From assembly GCA_016271365.2 (NCBI GenBank), contig CM057456.1, positions 166,301,501 through 166,365,500 of the forward strand: a DNA stretch of 64,000 bases, read 5' to 3'. This DNA is from Neoceratodus forsteri. Lineage: Eukaryota > Chordata > Ceratodontiformes > Ceratodontidae. The position numbers and the translations under genes were made by a program. Under the pieces are notes generated by a model. The model had not been told where the DNA came from and did no database searches. It was given only the letters and a program-made list of their open reading frames with translations. Positions 1-10,196 of the stretch are shown here, one piece after another (position 1 is the stretch's first letter; each line of letters begins with the position of its first letter).

Positions 1-930
1 AGCAGCATAGTGCAAAGTGTCAACAGTCAAGGGGGCTAGACCACAACCTCAGGAAGTCAATGAAGCTAAGACACAGAGTTGGGGAGGGGGGTCTTTAAAA
101 ATTCTGGTATCACATCCGATTGAAATAAATATAAAGAACTCAGGAATGCCTGCAAAAAGGACCTGAAAACTGCCAAACAAAACTTTCTAAGGCACCTGCA
201 GGAAATAAACTTATCTGATCCCTAGAGGTTCTGGGCAAAAATTAACACACTTCTAAAAGCCTGTACAAACTCCGTGGACTGGGACATCAAGGCCAACGGC
301 AAGCCCTACTGAGACCCTATGGCTACTGCTAATGCCTGTAATAAGTTTTTTACTGATCTAGATAGGTTTGACCTTCCTCCCTGGATTGTCCTCCTCACTC
401 CCTGAATCTGTCTGCCACGGATCACCCTTACCCAGAATTCCACTTCTGAACAATAATGAGAAAAGGGGTGTTACCCCTTTTAAAATAATTAAAGGCCAAA
501 GGTTCAGCTGGGCATGATAAACTCAAACCCAGACTCCTAAAATTGGCTGCCCCTATCATTGCCTCCCCTATTGTTATGCTGTTCAACAAATCATTAGTTG
601 AAGGAAGAATCCCTGAAAGCTGGAAAGTTGCCCCTGTGGTACCAGTGCACAAGGGGGGTCTCAAGCAATCTGTGGAAAACTACTTCCCAATTGCCCTACT
701 CAGTTCCTTATCAAAAATATTGGGAAGACCAGTGTTCAAACAGAAACAGGACTATCTTAAGCAGCATACTCTTCTGGTAGACAGTTAACACAGCTTTAGG
801 AAACATGTGACAGGCACTGCATTGGTCAGATTGTCTACTGACATACTTGGCGGCTATGGATAAAGGACAATCAACAGGTGCTGTCTTCATAGATCTCACC
901 AAAGCCTTTGATTTGGTAAACCACAGTCTT
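1..930 (+). mobile_element. Family A LINE (copy A1), 5' portion, broken ORF2 linker and RT start
   Basis: This is the first part of a non-LTR retrotransposon of the L2/Crack/CR1 group. It encodes the linker between endonuclease and reverse transcriptase plus the start of RT. From about base 140 the reading frame matches copy A2 (37858-40243): a lysine-rich stretch (residues like LRNACKKDLKTAK), then FW.KINTLLK. Bases 543-788 give an RT block 1/2 segment (LFNKSLVEGRIPESWK, then ENYFPIALLSSLSK where NYRPISLLSS is usual). Bases 889-930 give the RT block A motif TKAFDLVNHSL. At 930 the frame stops because a CR1 is inserted; it resumes at 3867. Stops and frameshifts show it is a dead copy. The true 5' end lies before the window. 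Family naming within the L2/CR1 group is uncertain. Confidence 0.8.
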
Positions 931-3866
931 TCCAGAAAAGGGCAAAGGCAGCAAGGACAGCGATGGGCCTAAAAGGGGAAAGGCCATCAAAAAATGGAGG
1001 GTGATGAGTACCAATGCCCATAGTCTCAGTAAGGAGCTCCCTGGACTAGTGGCCTTGATGGAAGAGGGACACCTGGATATTGTGGCAGTCACAGAAACAT
1101 GGTACACAGAGAACCATGACTGGGATGTCAACATACAAGGGTACACACTCTACAGGAGGGACATGGAGAGTAAAAGAGAGGAGGGGTAGCTCTCTTCATA
1201 AAGGAAGGAAGGAATCAAAGCAACAGAACTAAGGGGTAAACAGGGAGGGGAGGAGGCACTGTGGGTCACCTTAGAGACAGGAAATGGCACCACAATCCGC
1301 ACAGAGGTTGTTTACAGACCCCATCTCAAGAAGAGGCAATGGACAAGGAAATGATAGAAGGAATCCTTAGAAATGCAGAAAAAGAAGAGATATTGTTGAT
1401 GGGGGACCTGGATATGCCAGATGTTAACTGGAGCACCTTTACTGCAGCCACATCCAAGAGGAGGGTTATTTTCAATGCCCTACAGGGGGCATGACTCAGA
1501 CAGCTGGTATTGGAACCCACTTAGGAGGGACCAGTCTTAGACTTGGTACTTTCAAATGGGGATGGAGAGATGATCTCTGATTTAGAAGTGGGTAGCCATC
1601 TGGGAACAAGAGACCACAGGACAGTGTTCACAATAAACACAGCTGTAGAGTCAAGCCATACAAAAGCAAGTGTGTGGGACTTTAGGAGGCCTGACTTTGC
1701 CAAAATGGGAGAGTGCCTCAGAAAAGCACTAGCAAGCAGGCAAGAAGGAGGGGTGGAAGAACAATGGGAAAAAATCAAAACTGCCATCACAGAGGCAACA
1801 ATCCTTTGTGTAAATCAAATCAACAAAACAAAACAAAGGAAAAAAGCAACTATGGTTCTCAAAAGAGGTGGCAGGGAAGGTTAAGGAGAAAAGGATAGCA
1901 CTCAGGAAATATAAGGAAACACAGAAGTAGCAGGACAGAGACCTATACCAGTTAAAGCAGAAGGAGGCAGGGAAGGCAGTCAGAATAGCAAAGGACCAAA
2001 CTGAGGAAAAGATAGCAAACTCTGTTAAGAAGGAGGATAAAACCTTTTTGTAGGTACATTAGGGAATGAAGAAAGACCAAGGGAGGATACTGAGGCTTAA
2101 TAAAGGGAAGGGGATGGGGGCAGATGGTGATAGTGAAAAAGCAGGGATACTGAATGAATATTTCTGCTCAGTATTCACAAAAGAAAAGGAGGGGAAGGTA
2201 CGTAAACCAAATAACAGAAACACTCTGGATAGGGGGTTCGATACCAGTCCTTTCACAGAAGAAAGGGTTCTGAAAGAACTCTTAAAACTGAAGGTGGACA
2301 AAGCAATGGGGCCTGACAGAATTCACCCAAGAAATCTAAAAGAACTAAGGGTAGAGCTAGTGACACCACTGACTACCCTCTTTAACAAATCATGGGAGGA
2401 TGGGGTGGTACCTGAGGACTGGAGGAGGGCAGATGTGATTCCACTTCACAATAGTAGGAGCAAGGCAGAGGCAGGAAACTACAGACCTGTTAGTTTGACC
2501 TCAGTGGTAGGGAAAATGATGGAATCATTTCTGAAGGAAAGAATTGTTGAGTACCTAGAGGCCAGTGGGGCACAGGATCCAAAGCAGCATGGATTCACAG
2601 CAGGAAGGTCATGTCAGATGAATCTAATAGATTCCTTTGACTTGGTGACTAAAGTAGTAGACCATGGAGGGTCTGTGAACATGTCCTACCTGGACTTTAG
2701 CAAATCATTTGACACAGTCCCACCCTAAAGATTAAAATACAAGTCAGCCAGCCTTGGTGTGGCTCCCAAGGTGGTAGCCTGGGTAAAAAATTGGCTGGAC
2801 AACAGAACGCAAAGGGTAATAGTAAACAGAGTCCACTCTGAAGAAAGGGGGGGTACTAGTGAAGTACCTCATGGTTCAGTACTGGGGCCAGTCCTCTTTT
2901 ATGTCTTTATAAGTGACATTGTGGAGGGAATGGAAGGAAAAGTATGCCTCTTTGCAGATAACAAAGACCTGCAACAAGGCTGATACATAAGGTAGGGTAG
3001 AAAGGATGAGAAAGGACTTGGCAATCTTGGAGGAATGGTCAAATGTATGGCAGCATAAATTCAACACAAAGAAGTGCAAATTCATGCACCTGGGAAACAA
3101 AAACCCAGGGGAAGAGTACACAATGGGGATGAGATACTAATAACAACAAAAATGGAAAGGGGCTTGTGGGTAGTCATTTCAGATAATCTAAAGGAGGGCA
3201 AGCAATGTGAGAAGGCAATAAGGAGGGCTGATGGGATACTGGGATGCACAGGGAGAGGCATTACCAGTAGAAAACAGGGAGCTGTTATCCCTCTGTACAG
3301 ACAGTTGGTGAGACCCCATCTGGAGTACTGTGTGCAGTACTGGAGACCCCATTTCCACAAGGACATAGACAGGATGGAGGCTGTCCAGAGAGGGCAGCTA
3401 AAATGGTGCATGGTCTGCACCAGAAGACATGTGAAGATAGATCAAAGGAGCTTAATATGTATACTATTGAGGAAAAGAGGGAAAGGGGGGACATGATAGA
3501 AACTTTCAACTACCTCAAGGGAATCAACAAAGTCCAAGATGGTAGCATCTTTCAGAAAAAGAGATGTGCAAGAACAGGGGGGCACAATTTGAAGATAGAG
3601 GGGGGATGCTCAGTGGTAATGTGAGGAAGTATTTTTTCACAAAGAGGGTTGTGGATACACAGAATGGCCTTCCTGAGGAGGTATTGGAGTCAAAAACAGT
3701 GGGGGAATTCAAGATTGCATGGGACAGACATAAGACAATTCTAGTGGGGGGTAGGAGGAAATAGGCTGTTGGTTAACTAGGATTTGCAACTATCCATTAG
3801 GTAGGGAAATGGGCGGACTAGGTGGGCCAAATGGTCCTTGTCTGCCGTCCAATTCTATGTTTCTAT
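931..3866 (+). mobile_element. CR1 retrotransposon (CR1-1), nearly full ORF2, inserted in A1
   Basis: A CR1-clade non-LTR retrotransposon of about 2.9 kb. It interrupts the family A frame exactly: the codons before 930 (VNHSL) continue at 3867 (LLAKLEW). The 3' end shows the CR1-type octamer-like terminus, AATTCTATGTTTCTAT at 3851-3866, with no poly-A tail. It carries endonuclease and reverse transcriptase remnants (separate entry) and ends in a CR1 C-terminal region (GIxSRK..VIPLYRQLVRPHLEYC). Its 3' third closely resembles CR1-3 (8068-8723), so both belong to one subfamily, presumably active after A1 and B1 were in place. The start at 931 may be a 5' truncation, because little untranslated leader precedes the endonuclease. 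Confidence 0.88.
1001..3764 (+). pseudogene. CR1-1 ORF2 remnant: AP endonuclease plus reverse transcriptase
   Basis: Decayed CR1 ORF2. The APE-type endonuclease begins near 1001 with the asparagine motif (STNAHSL), followed by the catalytic glutamate motif (AVTETW, about 1085) and an aspartate motif GDLDMPDVNW (about 1402). It ends with RDH (about 1606) where SDH is usual. Reverse transcriptase starts near 2270 (LKVDKAMGPDRIHPRNL), continues with NYRPVSLTSVVGK, the block A motif YLDFSKSFDTVP (about 2690) and EVPHGSVLGPVLF (about 2853). The catalytic box reads FADN (2951-2962) where FADD is usual, which would abolish activity. Stops occur at 1187, 1492, 1882, 2726 and 2981, and several frame changes are needed. 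The C-terminal region 3074-3496 is typical CR1. It is not translatable as one protein. Confidence 0.85.
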
Positions 3867-3995
3867 TTTGCTATTAGCCAAATTAGAGTGGCTAGATCTT
3901 GACAGTCTATCCTGTCAGTGGTTATCCCACTACCTGGAAAATAGGTCCCAATAGGTTAAATGGAAAGGTGTCCAATCTACTCAGAGAATCAGAAC

Positions 3996-4037
3996 GGATG
4001 GTGTTCCCCAGAGAACCATACTGGATGGTGTTCCCCA
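3996..4037 (+). repeat. 27-bp tandem duplication within A1 reverse transcriptase
   Basis: The 15-mer GGATGGTGTTCCCCA occurs at 3996-4010 and again at 4023-4037, a 27-bp period (nine codons). It duplicates the conserved GVPQ motif of RT in frame (DGVPQRTILDGVPQGSIL). A2 and other family members have one copy. Confidence 0.85.
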
Positions 4038-4489
4038 AGGCTCCATTTTAGGTCCTATGCTATTTTCCCTCTTTATTAGTGATATGCCTGCTTACTTTAG
4101 TGGGGCTAACTTAATTTTATACCCAGGTGATGCCATAGTGTATAGATGCTCAGATGACATTGCCCAAATCAATTATCGGCTTGCATGTAACTTCATGGAA
4201 TTAGAAAAATGGTTCTCTAGTAACAGGCTAGTTCTAAATACAAAGAAAACCAATGCATCTGGCATCTGGGTACCAATGGGTACCAATAGACAGCATTTGC
4301 TAACTATTGCCTCATCCACTGGGGCTCAATTTGAGGTTGTTGACTCCACTAAATATCTAGGAATCTATATAGACCAGCAAGTCACCTTTAAACCCCATGT
4401 AGACTATATCTCAAAGTCCCTGCACCCGAAAATTGGGCTACTTTACCATCTAAGTAGTTGTATATCCAAGGATTCATGGAAGCTTGCTG

Positions 4490-4495
4490 TTATTG
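4490..4495. repeat. Probable B1 target-site duplication (left copy)
   Basis: TTATTG at 4490-4495 recurs at 10197-10202, directly after the A-rich tail of B1. Removing 4496-10202 restores the A1 reading frame approximately (KLA... to ...IANSTLL). It is short, so only tentative as a target duplication, but the frame continuity supports the insertion boundaries. Confidence 0.5.
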
Positions 4496-5655
4496 TCTGT
4501 TTCTTGTTTACCACTACCATACTACCATGTTCCTCACCTTCCTCTGCCTTCTCCAATTTTCCCTCCTAGGCCCTTCCCCTCCACCCCCTCACCCCAGTTA
4601 CCCACTCCTCCCTCCTTCCTACTGTCCCTCTCCCTCCATAATCCCATCCAGTACTTTCCCACTAAACCATCCAGGGCTCCTCCCAGCCTCCTCCCTCAAC
4701 TTGGAGTTCCTGAACCATTCCCTCTTCTCTTACTGCCATTCCCTCTCTCCCTGCTCTCCTTCTCATTCCAAGGGGAGGAAGTTGCACTCCATCTGGCTTC
4801 TCATACTCCTGCTCCTCTTGGCAGGTGACATGGAGCCCAACCCAGACCCTCCCACCCATCCCTCCTCTCTGGTATTGCCAAAGGCCTTAGCAATTTTCAC
4901 CTCAGTGCTAGAATCCTTCTCCCTATGCTTGACCTTCTTTCTGTTTGGATCCAGCAACACATTCCAGACAGCCTCTGCATTTCTGAGTCCTGGCAAGCCA
5001 CCAGGATCTCAGACTAAAGCCTGCCCCTTCCTGACTTCTACCTTTTCAGGCAAGACAGGGGAAAATGTGGTGAAGGCATTGCTATCTATCTTTTTCAGAG
5101 CATCAACTGTACTCTGGAGTAAAGGGAGGTTGTTCTCTCCTCCCACAAATTCCTCCATGCCAGGGTCACATTCCATTCATCTATACCCATCTTCTTCCGG
5201 GTCTTCCATGCTTCCCCCAAGATCTCACCTGCATTTATTTTTGACTCTATCTCTAACATCACTTCACTTTCCTCCACTGCTGAGCTCATTCTCCTGTGAA
5301 ACATCAACATAAATAGGTTCTCCCCTTCATCCACGTCTACTATCCAGAGGATTAACTCCCTAAATTTGCCACAGATTATCACAGAGCCCACTCAACTCAG
5401 TCCCCATTTCTCTAACAACACTCTATTGGACTGGGTTCTGTCCTCCTACCCTTACCACATTTTTGCAGTGGGTATCTTACCTGGCACTTTCAGTGACCAC
5501 AGTATGATGTTCTGTGTCAGGAAAATCTGGCAACTCTCCTCAGCCCCTAAATACATTTGGTCCAGGTGCCTTCCTTCACTGAACATTAATGCTCTCCTCA
5601 GTGACCTTGCAGCAAAACTGGTCAGCCATCCCTCATGACTCTGACACTGATCATT
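4496..5655 (+). mobile_element. Family B LINE (copy B1), 5' part with 2A-like motif and endonuclease remnant
   Basis: 5' part of a second L2-like LINE, inserted in A1. The leader is pyrimidine-rich. An open frame (4458-5312) carries a leucine-rich stretch (WLLILLLLLAG) followed by GDMEPNPDP at 4824-4850. This is a degraded form of the virus-like 2A signature (D-x-E-x-N-P-G-P) known at the N terminus of several APE-type LINEs. Copy B2 on the minus strand has the same arrangement. The endonuclease core is mostly lost to frameshifts, but its end is clear at 5366-5638: LNLPQIITEPTQL, LLDWVLSSYP and FSDHSMMF (the SDH histidine motif). The element is broken by CR1-2 at about 5656. Confidence 0.82.
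4824..4850 (+). other. Degraded 2A-like peptide motif (GDMEPNPDP)
   Basis: Nine codons reading GDMEPNPDP right after a poly-leucine segment. Functional 2A sequences end in NPGP; here the glycine is aspartate, so ribosome skipping would not be expected. The paralogous position in B2 (32568-32594) keeps NPGP but has changes upstream. Together the two copies imply an ancestor with a canonical motif. Confidence 0.6.
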
Positions 5656-6634
5656 AAATCAATCTGACATTAAGTCAGAGGAGAGGGAGGTTATGAGCAG
5701 GGTTCCACATGGATCACTTCTGGGTCTGGTCCTCTTCATCATGTTCATTAGTGACATTGGAGAAAGAATCCAGGGCAGGTTGTGAGTCTTCGCAGATGAC
5801 ACAAAACTATGTGGGAGGGTGGATAGTGATGAAGGAATAAGGAAAATACAGAGAGTTCTACAAAAGTTAGAGGCGTGGTCAAAGATCTGTCAGTTAAAAT
5901 TCAATGCTAGATAGTGCAATGTAATGCACCTAGTGAAATAGAACGCCAGTACAGAGTACTGGATGGAAGGAGGGAGACTTAGCACTACATTTGAGGAATA
6001 GGATCTGGGAGTTATCATTAGCAACTCACTTAAGCAATTGAGTTAGTGCAATAAGGCCTATAGCAAGGCAAACAGAATGCTGGGATGTATCAGGAAGGGT
6101 ATTGATAGCAGAAGAAAAGAGATAATACTTCCCCTCTACAGATCACTGTTGAGGCCTTGCTTAGAGTATTGCACTCAGTTCCGGAGTCCTCACCTCAGAA
6201 AGGATAAGGATTTGTTGTGGACACAAAGCAACAAAAATGATTCAGGGCCAGCAGGGTAGATCCTATGAGGTGCACCTCAAAGCACTAAATATGTACTCAC
6301 TGGAGACCAGAAGGAAGAGAGGAGATATGATAGAGACCTTCAAGTTCCTTAAAGGAATTAGCAGTGAACTACAGGGAACTATTTAGCCTGAATATCAATT
6401 CACAGTCACGTGAACACGAATGGAAATTAACAGAAGGTAGGTTCAGGAGAGATCTGAGGAAGTACTACTTTACGAAAAGGGTTGTGGATTCTTGGAAAAG
6501 TCTGCCGGCTGAAGTGGTGGGTGTGAAACCATTCAGGAGATTCAACCAGGGTTAGGACATAATGAAGGGAATAGCATTTACTGTGGGCAACAGGACCATC
6601 ATTGTCTATGTTCCTATGTTTCTATGATGTGGCT
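5656..6634 (+). mobile_element. CR1 retrotransposon 3' fragment (CR1-2) inside B1
   Basis: A 5'-truncated CR1. It opens in RT at the VPHGSLLGLVLFIMFISDI motif (about 5700) and keeps a normal catalytic box FADD (about 5790-5802). It then has the CR1 C-terminal pattern: MLGCIRKGIDSRRKEIILPLYRSLLRPCLEYC at 6077-6170, and FRRDLRKYYFTKRVVDSWKSLPAEVV at 6445-6530. The 3' end is the CR1-type GTTCCTATGTTTCTATGATG near 6610-6630. Several stops break the frame. It belongs to a different subfamily from CR1-1 and CR1-3. The left boundary is approximate; B1 resumes downstream at the region before RT. Confidence 0.82.
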
Positions 6635-7180
6635 GTCTGCCCTTTTCACTCTAAATTCTCCACATTCTGGGACGTGCACACCCACCTAAGGAAATACAGG
6701 GTCAAATCTTCCCATCTCACCTGGATCTCCACTGAAATCTTCAGTCAGTCCAAGTCCCATTATCTTGATGGGGTCCACTATAAATCATTCCACTCCCTTC
6801 CTGATTTTCTTCACTACAGGACCCTGAGGAACAAATGCCCTAAGGCTGTCCGGGCTATGAAACTCCATTATTTTAAGGCCATCTTCCAGAATAACCTTAA
6901 CTGCCCTGCCAAATTTTGGAAGTTCATTCAAGCCTTGTTTGGACCCCCTAACCAGTCTGTTCTCCCTACCCACTTGGTTAATGGTTTATCTGTATCTAAC
7001 TCTTCCTTTGTTACTGCTCACGTCAGTGAGTTCTTCATCACGTTTGCCCTTCCCCACCCCCCTGCTATAGGCTCCCCCTTCACCTTACTGCTCCCTGTTC
7101 CTCTCCTGCATTCCACTCTGCAGTTTCACTTCCCTCCATCATGGGACCTTCCTTGCCCTCTCCTCCCTCGGTCAGTGTTT
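6635..7180 (+). mobile_element. Family B LINE (B1), linker between endonuclease and RT
   Basis: Open from 6602 to 7225. It matches the minus-strand B2 copy (29179-29600) in order: LTWIS, then a basic region with YRTLRNKCPKAVRAMKLHYFKA, then FWKFIQALFGPPNQSVLPTHLVNG. These correspond to HPWISAQL, YETLRNSCNKVIQLAKAAYFKQ and YWKVVHSLLNPATQSTLP in B2. The segment joins endonuclease to RT and has no catalytic residues. It ends near 7165-7180, where a GC-rich insert begins. Confidence 0.8.
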
Positions 7181-7711
7181 CTTTTTTTATTGTATTTTTC
7201 TTTATACTCCTCCTTAGCGGTGTAGATCACTGCGATCTTCGGCCGCCGGCTCCAGCATCCCACGGGCCCAGTCTGGCACCCCCACAGAGCTGGCCATTGT
7301 TGCTCACACACTCTGTGGCAGGATCCTTTCGGGAACCGGGGGGCGCCGGGCATGGCCATCAGCCACTGAGATCATCACTCTGCCATGTTTCCACCGATTT
7401 TCACCCCTTGCAGAGTGGCCTTGCAATGACGTCTTGAGGCACAATGTGCCAACGTCTGCCCACTCTGCCCCCCTTGCTGCCATTCCTCTGATAGTGCCCC
7501 CAGTCTTCACCAGGGGCCGCTACAGAGTGGTGGTTCCCTGGATCCCTCCCAGGCATAGGAGAGCAATCTGCCAGGCGCTCGATCCTATCCCTCCCCTGCC
7601 AACCCCTGGCGGCCCGGGTTCACTTCTAAACCCGAGTCACCAGTGTGACATGAGGTGTGGTGTCCAGCGCCTCAACCATCAGCTCCACCGGGCCGGCCCC
7701 TCAATCAGTTT
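7181..7711 (-). mobile_element. GC-rich insert in B1, candidate minus-strand SINE-like element
   Basis: About 530 bp of clearly more GC-rich sequence splits the family B frame, which resumes near 7712 with SPDGLNSKLLHF. The flanks CCCTCGGTCAGTGTTT (7165-7180) and CCCTCAATCAGTTT (7698-7711) resemble a mutated target duplication. Read on the minus strand it starts with GCCCGGTGGAGCTGATGG, which resembles a tRNA-type A-box region, and it ends in an A-rich tail (complement of 7181-7206). This suggests a retroposed, possibly tRNA-headed SINE in minus orientation. No other copy is in the window and I do not recognise the family. ORFs crossing it are chance. Confidence 0.45.
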
Positions 7712-8067
7712 AAATCCAGTCCTGATGGGCTTAATTCTAAACTCCTCCATTTCTTATCTCCAGCTACTGCACTTCCACTCACTCACTCACCTGCTGAACC
7801 TTTCATTCTCCCTCTGCACTGTTCCCCAGTCTGGGAAGATTGCCAAAGTTCTTCCACTTCATAAAAAGGGAGACCCCTCCTCCTCAGCCAACTACCGGCC
7901 TATCTCTTTCCTTCCCAGTCTTGCTAAGCTGCAAGAGGAGTTAGTCTACGCTAGACTATTTAGTTACCTCACATCTTCCAGTTTCCTTTCACCCTTTCAG
8001 TCTGGATTCCAGATGCACCACTCTGTCATATCCTCTCTGTTGCATGTCACTCACTCCATCCTTTCAG
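7712..8067 (+). mobile_element. Family B LINE (B1), RT blocks 1-3
   Basis: RT of B1 resumes: SPDGLNSKLLHF, then a hydrophobic helix, then SGKIAKVLPLHKKGDPSSSANYRPISFLPSLAKLQEELVY at about 7836-7950, then FLSPFQSGFQMHHSV. The B2 copy has the same order (KVLPFHKGGDRTQLRNYRPISLLLDLAKL, 28830-28920, minus). The frame is fairly well kept, and is interrupted at 8067 by CR1-3. It then continues at 8724 with DQGHITVAIF.NLAQAFDSVSHPLL. Confidence 0.82.
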
Positions 8068-8723
8068 GGAGGAGGGGGGGGATACTGGGATGCATAGGGA
8101 GAGGCATCACCAGTAGAAAACAGGATGTTGTTATCCCTCTGTACAGACAGCTGGTGAGACCCCATCTGGAGTACTGTGTGCAGTTCTGGAGACCCAATCT
8201 CCGCAAGGACATAGACAAGATGGAAGCTGTCCAGAGGAGGGCAACTGAAATGGTGCAGGGTCTGCACCGAAAGACATATGAAGAGAGACTAAAGGAGCTT
8301 AATATGTATAGCCTTGTGGAAAGGAGGGAGAGGGGGACATGATAGAAACTTTCAAGTACCTCAAGGGAATCAACAAAATCCAAGAGGGTAGCATCTTTCA
8401 AAAAAAGAGGTGTGCAAGAACAAGGGGGCACAATTTGAAGATAGAAGGGGCGGCTCAGAGGTAATGTAAGAGTATTTTTCATGGAGAGGGTTGTGGATGC
8501 ATTGAGCGCCTTCCGGAGGAGGTTGTGGAGTCAAAAACAGTGGTTGAATTCAAGCATGCATGGGACAGCCATAAGGCAATTCTAGGGGTTGGGGATAGAA
8601 AGAAGTAGGCTGCTGGTTAACTAGGATCTGCAGCTTATCCATTAGGTAGGGAAATAGGCAGACTGGGTGGGCCAAGCGGTCCTTATGTGCCGTCAAATTC
8701 TATGTTTCTATGTTTCTATGTTT
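8068..8723 (+). mobile_element. CR1 retrotransposon 3' fragment (CR1-3) inside B1
   Basis: A 5'-truncated CR1 of about 656 bp. It covers the ORF2 C terminus: GILGCIGRGITSRKQDVVIPLYRQLVRPHLEYCVQFWRP at 8079-8196, then MEAVQRRATEMVQGLHRKTYEERLKELNMY. The 3' end is TTCTATG repeated with TTTCTATG (8698-8723). It is very similar to 3225-3866 of CR1-1, so both derive from the same subfamily. The insertion boundaries are sharp because the family B frame is split cleanly. Confidence 0.87.
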
Positions 8724-10196
8724 GGACCAGGGGCATATCACAGTGGCCATTTTTATCAATCTGGCCCAAGCTTTTGACTCAGTGTCCCACCCACTCCTGG
8801 TTAAGCTGAGTTCAGTCAGCTTCTCAACTCCCTCTGTTTACTGGTTCTATTTCTATCAAACAGGCCACCTACAGTAAGTACAGGTTGGAGGCATGTTATC
8901 ACCCTCCCTTCCTATACAGGCTGGGGTCCCACAAGGCTCATTCCTAGCCCCATCCTGTTATCAGTTTTTTTAAAAGATCGCCCCTCCATCTGTGTCAGCT
9001 TGCACATACACATGTATAGCATCGTCACCTCCTGTCCCTCTGCTGCTCCAATGGAAGAACTGCTCTAGCAGGGTTTCCACAAAGTCTTAGGCTAGTTCCT
9101 TTCCAACCATCTCAAGGTTAGTACCAAAAAAATGGTGACCATGACCTTTGATACCAGCCCAAAATTGACCAGACTTTTGAGACTTCCAGTCTTCCCTACC
9201 TAGATGGCTCCCCTCTTGAAGTGGTGGAATCAGTCAAGTACCTTGGCATATGACTTGACAGCAAGCTTGACTTCTCAGTCCATGTTGATGCTATCCATGT
9301 AAAACTCTACCCTAAGCTAGTTGCCCTTTACTGTAACAAAGACTGCCTACACTTGCTGGTCCACTGTGAGCTAGTTACCGTAATGGTGCTTCCAGTCTTG
9401 GATATGCAGATATGGTCCCTCCTGCTCCATAGCCAGACTGGATAGTCTCTGGAATGTCTTTTGCTATTTTGTGACAAACTGTCCTCCATGTATGCACCAC
9501 TGCTCCCTCTGTTCCTTTCTCCCCATCCTGCCCTACCTTCACATCAACAGTTACACTGCTCTTCCTTCATCTCCAAGTACTGGTTTGGCTCCCTTCATTC
9601 CTATCTCTCGTCTCTCCTCTATCTTCTCTCATGTCCCTCTTGCTGCATGTTCCCTCTGCTGCAGGGACCAGCGAACCTGCTGCACTCTTGGCCCTTGTTC
9701 CTCTGCTGGGCAGTCATCCTTTTTCTACTGCTTGCCAACACTCTGGAACCAGATTCCCTTTTTCCTGTGCATTCCTCCTCTTAAAATTCCTTTAGGCTCC
9801 AGCTGAAGCTCCTCCCACCACCTACCTGCACCTCTTTCCTTCCCCCCAGTTATTTTTGGGAGCTCAGGGTCTTGGACTCCTGGTGCTTTAATGATCTCTG
9901 GTACACTGCACTGGTAGCCTATGTACTGCTTTCTTGTCGAATTCTCAGTTTTCCACCTGTACGTTTATTTGCATATCATGCTTGCACTTACATTTTTTCC
10001 AAGTTTGTACCAAAGGTGTATTAAGTTGTTTTGCTCTGTGTCTGCACTTTGTGTTCTGTTCCAAGTAATGTACTGTATTATGTTTTCCTGTTTGCTCCAG
10101 TAACAGTTCCCCTGGGTCACACCTGGAAATGAGCCTTGGCGCAGTGTGCCTCTCCCTGTTACTCATTTTTAAATCAATAAAATAAATAAATAAAGT
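8724..10196 (+). mobile_element. Family B LINE (B1), RT end and 3' tail
   Basis: Rest of B1. RT block A appears as NLAQAFDSVSHPLLVKL (about 8755-8805). After 8940 the frame is badly broken, with only traces such as VVESVKYLGI (about 9222). The region 9461-9806 corresponds to the C terminus and is also broken. The 3' end reads GGGTCACACCTGGAAATGAG (10113-10132), then TGTGCC, and an A-rich tail AATAAAATAAATAAATAAAG ending at 10195. The same tail appears, complemented, in B2 at 26896-26980. The TGAAAA/TGGAAA plus AATAAATA tail is shared in general form with families A and C. Confidence 0.8.

Larger units (their letters stand above)
3867..4495 (+). mobile_element. Family A LINE (A1), central RT portion
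   Basis: Continuation of A1 after the CR1-1 insertion. It encodes RT from block A onward: a serine/tyrosine-rich thumb (WLSHYLENRSQ), then the GVPQGSILGPMLFSLFISD motif (about 4029), then YPGDAIVYRCSDD (about 4120) in place of the catalytic Y-x-D-D box. The box reads PGDA, so the catalytic aspartate pair is lost. Bases 4057-4569 stay open: LVLNTKKT, then STKYLGIYIDQQVTFKPHVDYISK, matching A2 (STKYLVLTLDQGFTLKNHIDQITK). Family homology ends at KLA (about 4489), where B1 is inserted. A1 resumes at 10197. Confidence 0.82.

Noticed and set aside
3082..3420. Minus-strand ORFs in CR1 and other LINEs (also 8051-8482, 14753-15253, 30458-30751)
   Set aside because: They are shadows of RT coding frames on the opposite strand and show no independent motifs.
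4458..5312. 284-aa open frame as a possible host gene
   Set aside because: It runs from family A into the pyrimidine-rich leader and 2A-like region of B1 and has no host-protein features; it is LINE sequence.
7434..8342. 302-aa open frame as a candidate protein
   Set aside because: It crosses a GC-rich insert, B1 RT and CR1-3; a chance fusion of three repeats.
9461..9806. Overlapping cysteine/leucine-rich ORFs as a secreted protein
   Set aside because: Position matches the worn C terminus and 3' region of B1; no signal peptide context or conserved spacing.
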